Source: an uncultured bacterium
Lineage (GTDB): Bacteria > Cyanobacteriota > Vampirovibrionia > Gastranaerophilales > Gastranaerophilaceae
DNA: 38,401 bases
Assembly (NCBI GenBank): GCA_900547585.1
Contig: URHD01000011.1
Span: forward strand, 1-38,401
Reading direction: 5' to 3'
The position numbers and the translations under genes were made by a program. The notes under the pieces are model-generated. The model was given only the letters and a program-made list of their open reading frames with translations. It had not been told where the DNA came from and searched no databases. This document shows, one piece after another, positions 24,401 to 32,042 of this stretch (positions within the stretch are counted from its first letter, which is position 1; the number at the start of each line of letters is the position of its first letter).

Positions 24401-24894
24401 GACTGGGTAACATGCAGCGCAAAATCAATGGCTTCCGAGGCAGATTCGGCAAAAGTGTAGCTTTTGCAAAAACGAATAATATAAGTGTCGTCAAGAATTT
24501 GCACCCGCAAATCCTTTTCAGAGGCGAATTTTTTCAAAAGTTCGTAAAAGTTCTTCCTAAACTGTTTTACTGTTTTTTCATTTTTAAAAATTGTTTTCAG
24601 CTCTTCCATTCCCCCGAGCTGGATGGTCAGAGCTGCGAAATTCTCAATTATTGCTTCACGAAGTCCGATACTGGCTTCTATATTTAAGCCGCATGACGGG
24701 CAATTTTCGAGTTGTGTTGAGTTAAGTTTTCCGCATTTGTAGCATTTGTTTATGAGAACCGTGCCGCAGGAGGGACAGATTTTTTTTGTGGTAATTTGTC
24801 CGCAGGCGTGGCATTTTAGCCTTATTACTTTTTTGCAATTAGGGCAGTTTAATTCGTTTTCATTTAGTTTTGTACCGCAGTTGGGGCAGTTCAT
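21496..24894 (-). CDS. Zinc-ribbon / pseudo-cyclase / STAND-type ATPase / TPR protein
   Basis: The protein has 1132 residues. Residues 3-68 hold three zinc ribbons (CxxC pairs at 3/6-17/20, 28/31-40/43 and 51/54-65/68). Residues ~79-260 have the outline of a class III nucleotidyl cyclase domain, but the usual metal-binding FADLxGF is replaced by AALTIQL, so it is probably inactive. Residues ~300-600 are AAA/STAND-like: the P-loop position reads GDDRSGRL (332-339), lacking the lysine, while Walker B VFIVDD (441-446) is intact. From ~680 to the end the protein is all-helical in the manner of TPRs. The domain order matches cyclase-AAA-TPR signalling proteins. It probably acts as a cytoplasmic scaffold or sensor. 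Confidence 0.7.
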   Translation of the reverse strand: MNCPNCGTKLNENELNCPNCKKVIRLKCHACGQITTKKICPSCGTVLINKCYKCGKLNSTQLENCPSCGLNIEASIGLREAIIENFAALTIQLGGMEELKTIFKNEKTVKQFRKNFYELLKKFASEKDLRVQILDDTYIIRFCKSYTFAESASEAIDFALHVTQSAAQINRKLYESKGVSVRVKMAVQKRDVYMKSSGYHAGLNINLMYNAGNRPHLFNNIQVLADSYIYQALKTKYPFQSLSALYVKKHMVMFFELVLSKLVNLEEKEENSALELPKRVDFIPEEEENAEKLIDFSSLTCSFLKVKHENILNKITEIFSKGIKNPIVCVKGDDRSGRLHNINCEITQEILNCAKTVRFGCIESLKYTPFGFLRSLMFANSGLTEFDVMANPILVNNITADDALRNLLTISNPQHLHPEDAHYGYFEAFSRYFSSINAKTVFIVDDFHNIDESSLEILKYLIETKQLGETGFLLGHSPDFSLHRNIYKLMTSQNFYELELKLSSNKALVTDRRKELKNIEKSFYFEKILENTRGSAFYLTQAFNYLVSDGVLSIEKGKYKVENDRMIVIPEDIDGLIRKNILVLKDSVFEIYTAALLLGERVPFDILKNTDDLKKFVKDLKYLEAKGYITIEKERIVRVNNYTICRKNLQEALQPEVFEQISSNLSKNLLSKYPDNLPVKAQIAEFAGLKKDAFNIWHNLSESAEQLGDFSAYLNTTNKYLSLVDNVIDPDTDKTVEQIKLEVYEHVSSMLYKFYPEKILNFLELLLENLEQGDDEAKIKTVANKLVQSCLISGNYANALEYAGKIISRTPKGSFNPANKSFNLNYFLINLVTLEIYYNLGRLNDCIEAGKELFKHIDIKNLPEEVLPEGFSKKQFKDAITEALFFISLSKIIQRNSDFPAFIEHLKSALPDVLCFKTLALLEKSIRGENIAAELASLKNAPLEQDKYAKALYWLICGLEAMKKGDFEELGNVVYQAKLTAGSSSLFQIEYFCDLLIGFAYQKIGSVKKAKQIYYNVLELASAKGIKNITYLCWYFIAGIEKDTGSIEMATGILNNAAISIEKDENISEVFILLFKSLSAQILFGAGEYEKAAICINQAYEITQKYSLDLNKRLISTIRAKTSEKLKSIESK

Positions 24895-24954
24895 CGCTTC
24901 TCCGCTTTGTCCCGTTCCGGGACAGACTTTTCCAAGGATATTATAGCGGTAAAT

Positions 24955-24999
24955 CCCGCCCGCGGGCTCATCTTTTCAAGGTATTTTATATCGGGCGGG
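24955..24999 (-). other. Inverted repeat upstream of the zinc-ribbon protein gene
   Basis: CCCGCCCG (24955-24962) and CGGGCGGG (24992-24999) could form an 8-bp stem with a 29-base loop. It lies in the 175-base gap between the emrB stop and the zinc-ribbon gene start on the same strand, so it could attenuate or terminate the efflux transcript. No T-run follows, so an intrinsic terminator is not convincing. Confidence 0.35.
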
Positions 25000-25069
25000 G
25001 TTTGTGTTCATTTTGTGTTCAATTTTGCGGGTATTTTTGCGGGAGTGGCACTCCGATTCTCAATTACTG

Positions 25070-26647
25070 CTAAGAACGCGATTTATTTTGCTTTTTAAAA
25101 TTAACATCCAGCAAAAACGCAAACGGCACAAGGCAAATCGCTATCAACGCAAAGATTTCGAAAACATCAACATACGCCATAAGCCTCGACTGGGTTAAAA
25201 GCTGCTTGTAAAAAAGCCCGCCAGCCTTGTGTGCAGCGAAAATTGAGGAATAAGACGCCATAAAATGGTGGGTCATTGCGCTCATTTTGTGCTGAAAAAC
25301 CAGATTAAAATCCGAAAGGTTCCGAACAAGATATGTCTGATGAACCTGTGAAAGGCGTGCAACAAGCGTTGAGGACATCGAGATTACAAAGGCTGTTGTT
25401 ACACATTTACAAAGACTGTGAAGCCCCGCTCCGTTTGACAGCTCCATTTTGGGCAAAGTACCGAGTGCGAGCGCAGAAACCGGTATAAACACAAGAATTA
25501 CGCCTACGCCCATCAAAATATTGGGTAAAACAACATAAACAAAGGAAATCGAAAGGTTCAAATTTGCATACATAATCGTCGAAAGCGCAAGAAACACAAA
25601 TCCAACGGAAATAAGTATTCTGTTGTCAATTTTTTCCACCATTTTTCCGATTACAGCCAGCATTACGACGCAAGAAAGCACTCTCGGCGCAAGTGAAAAG
25701 CCGCTTAGCATAGCTGTGTAACCCATGAGGCTCTGCAAAAATTGCGGAAGAAGTACGATTGTTACATAAATAATCATATTTACAGAAGACCCGAGAATCG
25801 TGCCGATAAAGAAGTTTTTATCCTTAAAAACGCGCAAATTTACGATTGCATTTTTGCATTCCAGCTCCCAGACAACGAAAAATATAAATGAAAACACTGA
25901 AATCCCTGTCAGCCAGCAAACCCACGTTGTGTCGAACCAGTCGTACTGCTGTCCTTTGTCGAGCACGATTTGCATTGAAAAAAGCCAGATTACGAGAGCC
26001 ATCAAACCCACAAAATCTACTTTTTCGGGAATTTTCCTGTTTTTTGTGTCTTCAATGTTGCAATGAACGAGAATTACCGAAAAAATGCCGATAGGAATGT
26101 TCACAAGATAAATCCACTGCCATGCGGAGTTATCCACGATAAAACCGCCGAAAGTCGGGCCCAGTATCGAGAAAACCATTACCGCAAGCGCAAAAAGTGC
26201 CATTGCCTGCCCTCTTTTCTCAAAAGGAAACGCAGCAATCAAAATTGCCTGCGAAATCGGCATCATCGGCCCTCCTCCAATCCCCTGAATTACCCTGCCA
26301 AGCACCAGCAGATTCAAGCTGTGCGCAAAAGCACAAACCACAGAGCCGATTGTAAAAATCGTTATAAAAACCTTTAAAAAATTCTTTCTTCCCATCAAAT
26401 TTTCAAGCCAGCCCGTTAGCGGGATGAGGATTGCGTTTGCAATCATGTAGCTTGTGATTACCCAGTTTGCTTCATCGAGCGTTGAGCCAAAAAAGCCAGC
26501 AATATGAGGGATTGCGACGTTTGTTGCCGATGTTGCAAGCATTGCGAATGAAGTGGGCAAAAGAATTGTCAACGCAATCAGCCACAAAGGTACAACATCT
26601 TTGGGAACGGGTTTTTCAGGTAATGTTTTTTCTGCGACAGCCGACAT
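25070..26647 (-). CDS. emrB: DHA2-family multidrug exporter, EmrB-like
   Basis: This 525-residue MFS protein has about 14 membrane helices. Motif A appears as GWLENLMGRKNFL (about residues 78-90), and the antiporter motif C as VFSILGPTFGGFI near residue 153-165. The DHA2 length and the partner genes (EmrA-like adaptor directly upstream, TolC-like channel divergent) define a proton-driven tripartite efflux pump that carries hydrophobic drugs or toxins from the inner membrane to outside. The ATG follows the emrA stop without a gap, and the ribosome site AAGG lies in the end of emrA. The final residues are basic (KKQNKSRS). Confidence 0.9.
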   Translation of the reverse strand: MSAVAEKTLPEKPVPKDVVPLWLIALTILLPTSFAMLATSATNVAIPHIAGFFGSTLDEANWVITSYMIANAILIPLTGWLENLMGRKNFLKVFITIFTIGSVVCAFAHSLNLLVLGRVIQGIGGGPMMPISQAILIAAFPFEKRGQAMALFALAVMVFSILGPTFGGFIVDNSAWQWIYLVNIPIGIFSVILVHCNIEDTKNRKIPEKVDFVGLMALVIWLFSMQIVLDKGQQYDWFDTTWVCWLTGISVFSFIFFVVWELECKNAIVNLRVFKDKNFFIGTILGSSVNMIIYVTIVLLPQFLQSLMGYTAMLSGFSLAPRVLSCVVMLAVIGKMVEKIDNRILISVGFVFLALSTIMYANLNLSISFVYVVLPNILMGVGVILVFIPVSALALGTLPKMELSNGAGLHSLCKCVTTAFVISMSSTLVARLSQVHQTYLVRNLSDFNLVFQHKMSAMTHHFMASYSSIFAAHKAGGLFYKQLLTQSRLMAYVDVFEIFALIAICLVPFAFLLDVNFKKQNKSRS

Positions 26648-27778
26648 TTACCTTACCTTTACTTCGGGTACTACTGACATTCCGGGAACAATGTTATATT
26701 TTGAAATATCTTCTGTAAAAATTATTTTTACCGGAACCCTCTGGACGATTTTTACATAGCTTCCTACTGCATTTTCAGGCGGAAACAGGCTTGCTTTTGC
26801 GCCGGTGGCTCTTTGAATGCTGTCAACTTTGCCTTTGAATTTTTTTCCTCTGTAAGTATCGACTTTTATTTCTACGGGCTGCCCTGGGCGCATGTTTGCG
26901 AGTTGTGTTTCTTTAAAATTAGCCACAATCCACATTTTTTCAGGCACCACAGCCATCATTGGCTGCGCAATCTGGACATAGTTGCCCTGTTCAACCGAGC
27001 GGTTTGTAATCAGCCCGTCCTGGGGCGCATAAATTTTTGTGTAAGATAAATCCAGTTTTGCCTGCTCAACTTCTGCTTCAAGCCTTTTGATTTCGGCAAT
27101 TGTTGCGTCTTTTTTTGATTTTGCGCTTTGTAGCATAGAATGTGCGGCTCTTTCGCGCTCAAGTGCGGCGTTGTGACCGGATTGTGCTACTGTGAGGGCT
27201 GTTTGGCTCTGGTCGTAGTCCTGTTTTGAGGCTATTCCTGCTTTGTGCATGTCTGTGTATCTTTTGTAGTCTTTTTTTGCAAAATCTAGCTTTGATTCTG
27301 AGGCTGAAATGTCTTCTGTTGACTGATTCAGGTCTGCCTGCGACTCTGTTATTTTCTTTTCTGCAATATTAAGGTTGGCTCTGGCTTCTGCAAGTTTGGC
27401 TTCTTTTTGCGCAAGGGCGGTTTCATAATCTTTCGGGTCAATTTCAAGAATCAAATCGCCCTTTTTAACAGGCTGGTTGTCATCCACGAGTAGTTTTACG
27501 ACAGGGCCCGCAACCCTCGGTGCAACTGACACGATATGCCCCTCAATAAATGCGTCGTCGGTTTCTTGATAATAAAAAGAGTGAATAATGAAATATATTC
27601 CGGTTAAAAAGAAGATTATTGCCGTAATTGCGGGCACGATTACCCTTTTTTTCATATAACTCGGGCGTGTATCTTCTTCATCGTCGTTTTCATTGTCAGA
27701 TATTTGCGGCTTTGTTTTGATTTCCGGTTTATTTTCTTCTTGTGAAGGTTTTTTGTTATTTTCTTCGGCGTTGTCCAT
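26648..27778 (-). CDS. emrA: Membrane-fusion protein, EmrA/HlyD-like
   Basis: The 376-residue protein has an unusually long acidic and lysine-rich cytoplasmic N-terminus (about 47 residues) before a single membrane span (about 48-68: VIVPAITAIIFFLTGIYFII). The lipoyl half-motifs and a long coiled-coil hairpin (about 125-245, rich in Ala/Glu/Lys heptads) follow, and then the barrel domain with RPGQPVEIKVDTYRGKKFKG and SLFPPENAVGSYVKIVQRVPVKI typical of EmrA. It bridges EmrB to the TolC-like channel across the periplasm. The gap from the marR stop is 14 bases, so the three genes form one operon. Confidence 0.9.
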   Translation of the reverse strand: MDNAEENNKKPSQEENKPEIKTKPQISDNENDDEEDTRPSYMKKRVIVPAITAIIFFLTGIYFIIHSFYYQETDDAFIEGHIVSVAPRVAGPVVKLLVDDNQPVKKGDLILEIDPKDYETALAQKEAKLAEARANLNIAEKKITESQADLNQSTEDISASESKLDFAKKDYKRYTDMHKAGIASKQDYDQSQTALTVAQSGHNAALERERAAHSMLQSAKSKKDATIAEIKRLEAEVEQAKLDLSYTKIYAPQDGLITNRSVEQGNYVQIAQPMMAVVPEKMWIVANFKETQLANMRPGQPVEIKVDTYRGKKFKGKVDSIQRATGAKASLFPPENAVGSYVKIVQRVPVKIIFTEDISKYNIVPGMSVVPEVKVR

Positions 27779-27792
27779 AAATTTCCTCTCTT

Positions 27793-28248
27793 TTAAATAT
27801 GAAGTTTGGTTTTTTTCTCAAGGTTTTCCATCATTTTGTTCATAATTGCAAAACAAACCTCGAGTTCCTCTTTTTTTATATCTTTTACTGCTTCATCGCG
27901 CAGTTCAAGCATGTGCGGTTTTATTGTTGCATGTAGTGTCGCGCCTTTTTCTGTTACGCGGATTTTGTTGATTTTTCTGCCGTTTACATCCTGAATCCTC
28001 TTTACCAGCCCGTCTTTTTCCAGAATATTTATCAATCTTGTCATATTCGGGCGGTCTTTGTAGGTGATTTCGCAGATTTGCCGCTGATAAAGCTCTCCTG
28101 TTTCAACGAGAATTGAAAGAATCAGGTATTGTTCGGGTGTAATCGAAAATTTATTCTTTGCGTACATCTGAAGTGTTGCGATTTTTGAGAGCAGCCCTGT
28201 TGTCATTAGCGTAAAGAGCACTTTTTTGTTTAAGAAATTTTGCGGCAT
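27793..28248 (-). CDS. MarR-family transcriptional regulator
   Basis: The 151-residue winged-helix regulator has its recognition region near YQRQICEITYKDRPNMTRLINILEKDGLVKR and a wing segment VNGRKINKIRVTEKG, both typical of MarR/EmrR. I chose ATG 28248 (MPQNFLNKK). The longer frame back to 28422 would overlap the divergent efflux gene and its promoter, and its extra residues look unrelated to MarR. A perfect palindrome lies 33 bases upstream over a good promoter, so it probably represses its own operon and the divergent tolC-like gene, releasing when a pump substrate binds. Confidence 0.85.
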   Translation of the reverse strand: MPQNFLNKKVLFTLMTTGLLSKIATLQMYAKNKFSITPEQYLILSILVETGELYQRQICEITYKDRPNMTRLINILEKDGLVKRIQDVNGRKINKIRVTEKGATLHATIKPHMLELRDEAVKDIKKEELEVCFAIMNKMMENLEKKTKLHI

Positions 28249-28280
28249 AGTGTTTTTTTTATTTTTTTCATTTATAATAT

Positions 28281-28308
28281 TTCTTGTGTTATTATAATAA
28301 CACAAGAA
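28281..28308. promoter_or_regulatory. 28-bp perfect palindrome, probable MarR operator
   Basis: Each half reads TTCTTGTGTTATTA outward to the centre, with no mismatch. It lies in the 109-base gap between the divergent marR and tolC-like genes and overlaps the -10 of the marR promoter, as expected for an autorepressor site. Confidence 0.75.
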
Positions 28309-28320
28309 AAAATAAGTCAA
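28291..28320 (-). promoter_or_regulatory. Promoter of the marR-emrA-emrB operon
   Basis: On the minus strand, TTGACT (28315-28320) and TATAAT (28291-28296) are spaced by 18 bases. The -10 lies within the 28-bp palindrome. Confidence 0.65.
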
Positions 28321-28357
28321 TAAAATTTTTAAAACAGCCGAAAACGAAAGACAGCGT

Positions 28358-29737
28358 ATGAAAAAATTAATAACACTTCTCTTTATGCTTTTTCTTCTTT
28401 GCCCGCAAACGGGTTTTTGCAAAGCTGCAAAAGAGCCGGTGGATTATAAAAAGCAATATATAAATCTCGAGTGGTGGGAGCGTTACAATGACCCGATTTT
28501 GAGCGGGCATGTTCAAACTTTGTACCAAAAAAATCATGATTTAAAAATTGCAGCGCTCAGAGTGAAAGAGGGCGAAAAACTCGTTAAAATTTCTTTTGCA
28601 AATGAGCTGCCCGGGCTTTCTTTTGACGGGAGTCTTGCCAGAAATCTTAAATCCAGCAATCTCCAATTCGGAAATATGATGATTCCGAGTTTTAAGCAGA
28701 GCGAACTCCAGCTGCCGCTGACAATGAGCTATGAGGTCGATATCTGGGGAATGAACAGATTTCGGACAAAAAGCGTTGAAAAACAGCTCGCAATGATTCA
28801 GCAGGATGAGCGTGCGACTTATATTGCGCTGACTTCGGCGTTTGCTGCGGAGTATTTCAACCTTATCAGGGTTGATGAGCTCATAAGGCTTCAGGAGCAG
28901 GTCGTTAAAATTCAGGAGGATATCGCAAACAAGACACAAATTAAGTTTGAAAACGGTCTGTGCACACAAAATGAGGTTCTTAACGAGCAGAAAGCGCTTT
29001 CTTATGTAAAAGAAGATTTGAACAACCTTAAAAACCAGCAATCTGTTCTGGTTCATCAGCTGGAGGTTTATCTTGCATCGGAACCGGGTTCAGGGGTTGA
29101 GAGAGCGGATTTCGGGGCCGTAAAACCGCTGAAAAATATTCCGTCGCATTTTGATTCTGATGTAATCTCGAATCGTCCTGATTTTTTGCGTGCAGAAAAC
29201 AATATTAAGCGGATTGGCTACGATGTGAAAGTTGCAAGGCGTGATTTTCTTCCCAAATTTGTGCTTTACGGGCAGCTTGGGTTTAATGCTTATCAGTTTG
29301 ACAAATTATTCTCTCATCCCGCACAAATGGCGGCAGCAGGGCTGCTTCCCCGTTTCGATTTCTTCACGGGCGGCAGAAAAATGGCAGTTTTGAAGCTCAA
29401 AAAATACGAGTATGAAGAAGCTGTTGAAAAATACCAAAAAACAATCCTCACCTCGTTTCAGGAGTTGAATGATGCGCTCATAGGCGCAGAAACTGCACAA
29501 AAAAATTACGAAGACAGCCTAAAACGTTTTGAATACGAAAAAAATCTGCTTTCTTTGCTTGAACAGAAGCGCCGGATTGGTGCTGCTGCTGATTTGGACG
29601 TTTTATACGGAGAAGAACGGGAACTTTTGGTTCAAAAAGAAGAGGTGATAAACAAAATAAATCTCATTATCTCCTCAATAAATATCTACAAAGCGGTTGG
29701 TGGCGAGGATTTGTATAAAATTGTCGAGCATATATAA
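28358..29737 (+). CDS. Outer-membrane efflux factor, TolC/NodT-like
   Basis: The 459-residue protein has a signal peptide (MKKLITLLFMLFLLCPQTGFC) and two repeated OEP domains. The first contains NHDLKIAALRVKEGEKLVK and the strand LTMSYEVDIWG. The second contains ISNRPDFLRAENNIKRIGYDVKVARRDFLPKF, the classical OEP repeat signature, and a long coiled coil. It would form the trimeric outer-membrane tunnel for the EmrAB-like pump. A cysteine at the signal-peptide end has no proper lipobox, so lipidation is doubtful. It diverges from marR around a shared palindrome, which suggests joint control. Confidence 0.88.
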   Translation: MKKLITLLFMLFLLCPQTGFCKAAKEPVDYKKQYINLEWWERYNDPILSGHVQTLYQKNHDLKIAALRVKEGEKLVKISFANELPGLSFDGSLARNLKSSNLQFGNMMIPSFKQSELQLPLTMSYEVDIWGMNRFRTKSVEKQLAMIQQDERATYIALTSAFAAEYFNLIRVDELIRLQEQVVKIQEDIANKTQIKFENGLCTQNEVLNEQKALSYVKEDLNNLKNQQSVLVHQLEVYLASEPGSGVERADFGAVKPLKNIPSHFDSDVISNRPDFLRAENNIKRIGYDVKVARRDFLPKFVLYGQLGFNAYQFDKLFSHPAQMAAAGLLPRFDFFTGGRKMAVLKLKKYEYEEAVEKYQKTILTSFQELNDALIGAETAQKNYEDSLKRFEYEKNLLSLLEQKRRIGAAADLDVLYGEERELLVQKEEVINKINLIISSINIYKAVGGEDLYKIVEHI

Positions 29738-29740
29738 AAA

Positions 29741-29766
29741 ATCCTGCAAGAGCTTGTTTGCAGGAT
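29741..29766 (-). terminator. Intrinsic terminator between the tolC-like gene and a convergent small gene
   Basis: The stem ATCCTGCAA / TTTGCAGGAT is followed, on the minus strand, by a six-T run, so it mainly serves the gene at 29800-30258. A 14-base direct repeat, TAGAATTGTTGATT, at 29766 and 29784 lies beside it. Confidence 0.7.
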
Positions 29767-29799
29767 AGAATTGTTGATTCGTGTAGAATTGTTGATTTT

Positions 29800-30258
29800 T
29801 TATTTTATTTGAACCCAGTTCTGGTTTTTCAATTTGAAAGTACCGCAGGCGTGATCTTTTTTGAGTTTATTAATAATTTTTTTATCCCTAAATCCGCCCG
29901 ATTCATAGAGTTCTTTCAGCTGCACGTCTGATAGTGCGCAGTTTGAGGCTAAAATTTGGTTCGGAAAAAATACATTTATTGTCTGGAGAATACATTTTCC
30001 GCCTTTGTAACCTTTAATTGTGCTTGTTGAGGAGGAGTTTGCGGGGTGATTTAATTTCCCGCTTGTTGTGTAGGGGGTGCAGGTTTTTAAATTTTCTAAA
30101 TAACCGCTGTCAATATAAGCGAGGTTCGCCGTGGGTTTAAAAGTCAAATATGCTGCAAGAATAGTTATTACAAGAAGAATCGGAAGCGCAATTTGGTCTT
30201 TTAGCGGGCTGATTTTCTGTTGTTCTAACAATTCTTCGTATTTGCTTTTTTCTTCCAT
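29800..30258 (-). CDS. Hypothetical single-span membrane protein with four cysteines
   Basis: I do not recognise a family for this 152-residue protein. It has a short charged N-terminus, one membrane helix (about residues 23-40, IALPILLVITILAAYLTF) and a ~110-residue outer part with cysteines at 60, 89, 107 and 138, enough for two disulfides. The spacing and the secreted-side Ser/Thr-rich linker (SSSTSTIKG) resemble pseudopilin-like or cell-surface proteins, but no prepilin motif is present. ATG 30258 follows a GGAGGGATT-like site on the minus strand. A terminator lies past its stop, so it is a single-gene unit. Confidence 0.6.
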   Translation of the reverse strand: MEEKSKYEELLEQQKISPLKDQIALPILLVITILAAYLTFKPTANLAYIDSGYLENLKTCTPYTTSGKLNHPANSSSTSTIKGYKGGKCILQTINVFFPNQILASNCALSDVQLKELYESGGFRDKKIINKLKKDHACGTFKLKNQNWVQIK

Positions 30259-30295
30259 AATCCCTCCGTAATTTTAGCTTTATCCTTTTATCCTA

Positions 30296-30307
30296 TCACG
30301 TTCGTGA
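30296..30307 (+). promoter_or_regulatory. Candidate operator, 12-bp palindrome before the Xre-type gene
   Basis: TCACGTTCGTGA has complementary five-base arms and lies 36 bases upstream of the small HTH gene, in the gap between two divergent genes. The place fits an autoregulatory site, but there is no second copy to support it. Confidence 0.35.
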
Positions 30308-30343
30308 AAGCGATAGAAGAATTATAGCTTTAAAATTGAATTC

Positions 30344-30607
30344 ATGCAAGAGCTATCAAAAAAAGAACAGATATGTAAAACTGCCGGCGAGCTTTTGAAG
30401 AAGCTGCGCGGCGGAAAAAGTCAGTTTATGTTCAGCTCTGAAAACGATATTTCAATTTCTATAGTAAATACATTTGAACGCGGCTTAAAAGACCCGCAGC
30501 TCACGACTGTTTTTCGTATTGCGGAGGCTTTGAATCTGAAACCGTCTGAATTTGTCCGAATGATTGAAGATGAATTGCCGGAAGATTTTTATATGATTGA
30601 CAAATAA
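30344..30607 (+). CDS. Small Xre-family HTH regulator
   Basis: This 87-residue protein is a single Cro/CI-type helix-turn-helix domain: about residues 10-25 form helix 1, and the segment SISIVNTFERGLKDPQLTTVFRIAEALNLKPSEF (about 42-75) covers recognition helix 3 and the following helices. The spacing (E-R-G-x-x-x-P-x-x-x-x-x-x-R-I-A-x-A-L) is the usual HTH_3 pattern. The tail (EDELPEDFYMIDK) is acidic. It has no visible effector domain and is likely a dimeric DNA-binding regulator of unknown targets. It converges on leuC with an 11-base gap. Confidence 0.8.
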   Translation: MQELSKKEQICKTAGELLKKLRGGKSQFMFSSENDISISIVNTFERGLKDPQLTTVFRIAEALNLKPSEFVRMIEDELPEDFYMIDK

Positions 30608-30618
30608 CGGTTTTATGG

Positions 30619-31884
30619 CTACAAATCATCCGGTGAGGCGATTTTTCCTGCTACAGCGCTTGCTGCCGCGATTGCGGGCGAGGAAAGATAGATTTCGCTT
30701 TCTGTATGCCCCATTCTGCCTACGAAATTTCGGTTTGTGGTCGAGATTGCGCGTTCTCCTTTTGCGAGGATGCCGGCATGACCGCCGAGACAAGGCCCGC
30801 AGGTCGGCGTAGAAACTGCGCCTCCGGCTTTTATGATTGTCTGGATGTAGCCTTTTTCAATTGCTTCAAGGTAGATTTTTTGCGTACCGGGAAAGACAAT
30901 AAGCCTCACATCAGGGTGAACACTGCGTCCTTCAAGGATTTGAGCGGCAACTTTTATGTCCTCAAGCCGTCCGTTAGTGCAGCTTCCGATGATGGATTGG
31001 TCGATTTTTATCTCCCCGACCCCGGAAATCGGTTTTGTGTTCTCCGGCAGATGCGGAAATGCCACAGTAGGCTCGATTTTCGATACATCGTAAGTCAAAA
31101 CCTTTTCGTATTCGGCGTTTATGTCGCTTGTGTAGAAAACCGGCGTTCTGATTGAGCGGTTTTTGAGATATTCTCTTGTTTTTTCGTCCGGAACAATGAT
31201 TCCGTTTTTTGCACCGGCTTCAATTGCCATGTTGCAGAATGTCAGGCGCCCGTCCATATCCATTTCTTCGATTACATTGCCGGAGATTTCAAGGGTTTTG
31301 TAAAGTGCCCCGTCTACGCCGATATCGCCGATTAAATAAAGCACCAAATCCTTTGCACTTACCCATTTGTTGAGTTTGCCAGTGAATTCTACCTTAATGG
31401 CGGACGGAACTTTGAACCAGGTTTCACCGGATGCCATTGCGCAGGCTAAATCTGTTGAGCCCACGCCCGTAGAAAAAGCGCCTAATGCACCATATGTACA
31501 GGTGTGAGAATCAGCCCCGATAATCAAATCGCCCGCCGTAACAAGCCCCTGTTCGGGCAAAAGAGCGTGTTCAATGCCCATTCTGCCGACTTCAAAGTAG
31601 TTAGTAAGCCCCTGTTCTTTTGAAAATTCACGAACTTCCTTTGCCTGCTGGGCAGATTTTATGTCTTTGTTCGGAACAAAGTGGTCAGGCACAAAAATAA
31701 CGCGATTTTTGTCAAAAACCTTTTCAACACCGATTTTTTTGAATTCTTTTATTGCGACCGGGCCTGTGATGTCGTTTGCGAGCGTGATATCGACTTTTGC
31801 AGTGATTAAGTCGCCCGCTTTTACTTCATCAAGCCCTGCATGAGCTGCAAAAATCTTTTCTGTAATCGTCATTGGACGCGGCAT
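30619..31884 (-). CDS. leuC: 3-isopropylmalate dehydratase large subunit (LeuC/HACN type)
   Basis: This 421-residue aconitase-superfamily protein matches the short, two-subunit LeuC form. The iron-sulfur ligands are in GADSHTCTYGA, GSCTNGRLEDI and TPTCGPCLGG, giving the three cysteines for a [4Fe-4S] cluster, with a matching VPDHFVPNKD near the N-terminus. It isomerises 2- and 3-isopropylmalate in leucine synthesis (homoaconitate is an alternative substrate in this branch). I chose ATG 31884 because AAGGAGAG lies just upstream and the longer frame back to 31983 is translated repeat DNA. No leuD is adjacent, so its small subunit must be elsewhere. Confidence 0.85.
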   Translation of the reverse strand: MPRPMTITEKIFAAHAGLDEVKAGDLITAKVDITLANDITGPVAIKEFKKIGVEKVFDKNRVIFVPDHFVPNKDIKSAQQAKEVREFSKEQGLTNYFEVGRMGIEHALLPEQGLVTAGDLIIGADSHTCTYGALGAFSTGVGSTDLACAMASGETWFKVPSAIKVEFTGKLNKWVSAKDLVLYLIGDIGVDGALYKTLEISGNVIEEMDMDGRLTFCNMAIEAGAKNGIIVPDEKTREYLKNRSIRTPVFYTSDINAEYEKVLTYDVSKIEPTVAFPHLPENTKPISGVGEIKIDQSIIGSCTNGRLEDIKVAAQILEGRSVHPDVRLIVFPGTQKIYLEAIEKGYIQTIIKAGGAVSTPTCGPCLGGHAGILAKGERAISTTNRNFVGRMGHTESEIYLSSPAIAAASAVAGKIASPDDL

Positions 31885-31905
31885 GCTTCTCTCCTTGTTG
31901 TTCAA

Positions 31906-32040
31906 ATTTGCCCTGCTTTGCAGGGGATTTCCGCTTTTGCGGGAATGCATATTTATGGTTGCTCGCTTTTGCAGGATGGACATAAAATGTTGATGTCATC
32001 CCCAACTCGATTGGGGATCTTTGGCATCGCCGGTCATGAT
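31906..32040. repeat. Dispersed ~130-bp repeat, copy 1
   Basis: It contains CCCTGCTTTGCAGGG, CCGCTTTTGCGG, CTCGCTTTTGC-GGATGGACATAAA, and ends GTCATCCCCAACTCGATTGG ... GCCGGTCA. It matches 33151-33280 over most of its length with scattered differences. It is non-coding, between yggT and leuC on the minus strand, where its hairpins may shape the transcript. Confidence 0.75.
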
Positions 32041-32042
32041 AT

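Noticed and set aside
28249..28422. Longer MarR start at 28422
   Set aside because: It would overlap the divergent efflux gene and the operator, and its extra N-terminal residues are hydrophobic and unrelated to MarR proteins.
31885..31983. Longer LeuC start at 31983
   Set aside because: The extra residues (MHSRKSGNPLQSR style) are translated dispersed-repeat DNA, and a good ribosome site lies before ATG 31884.
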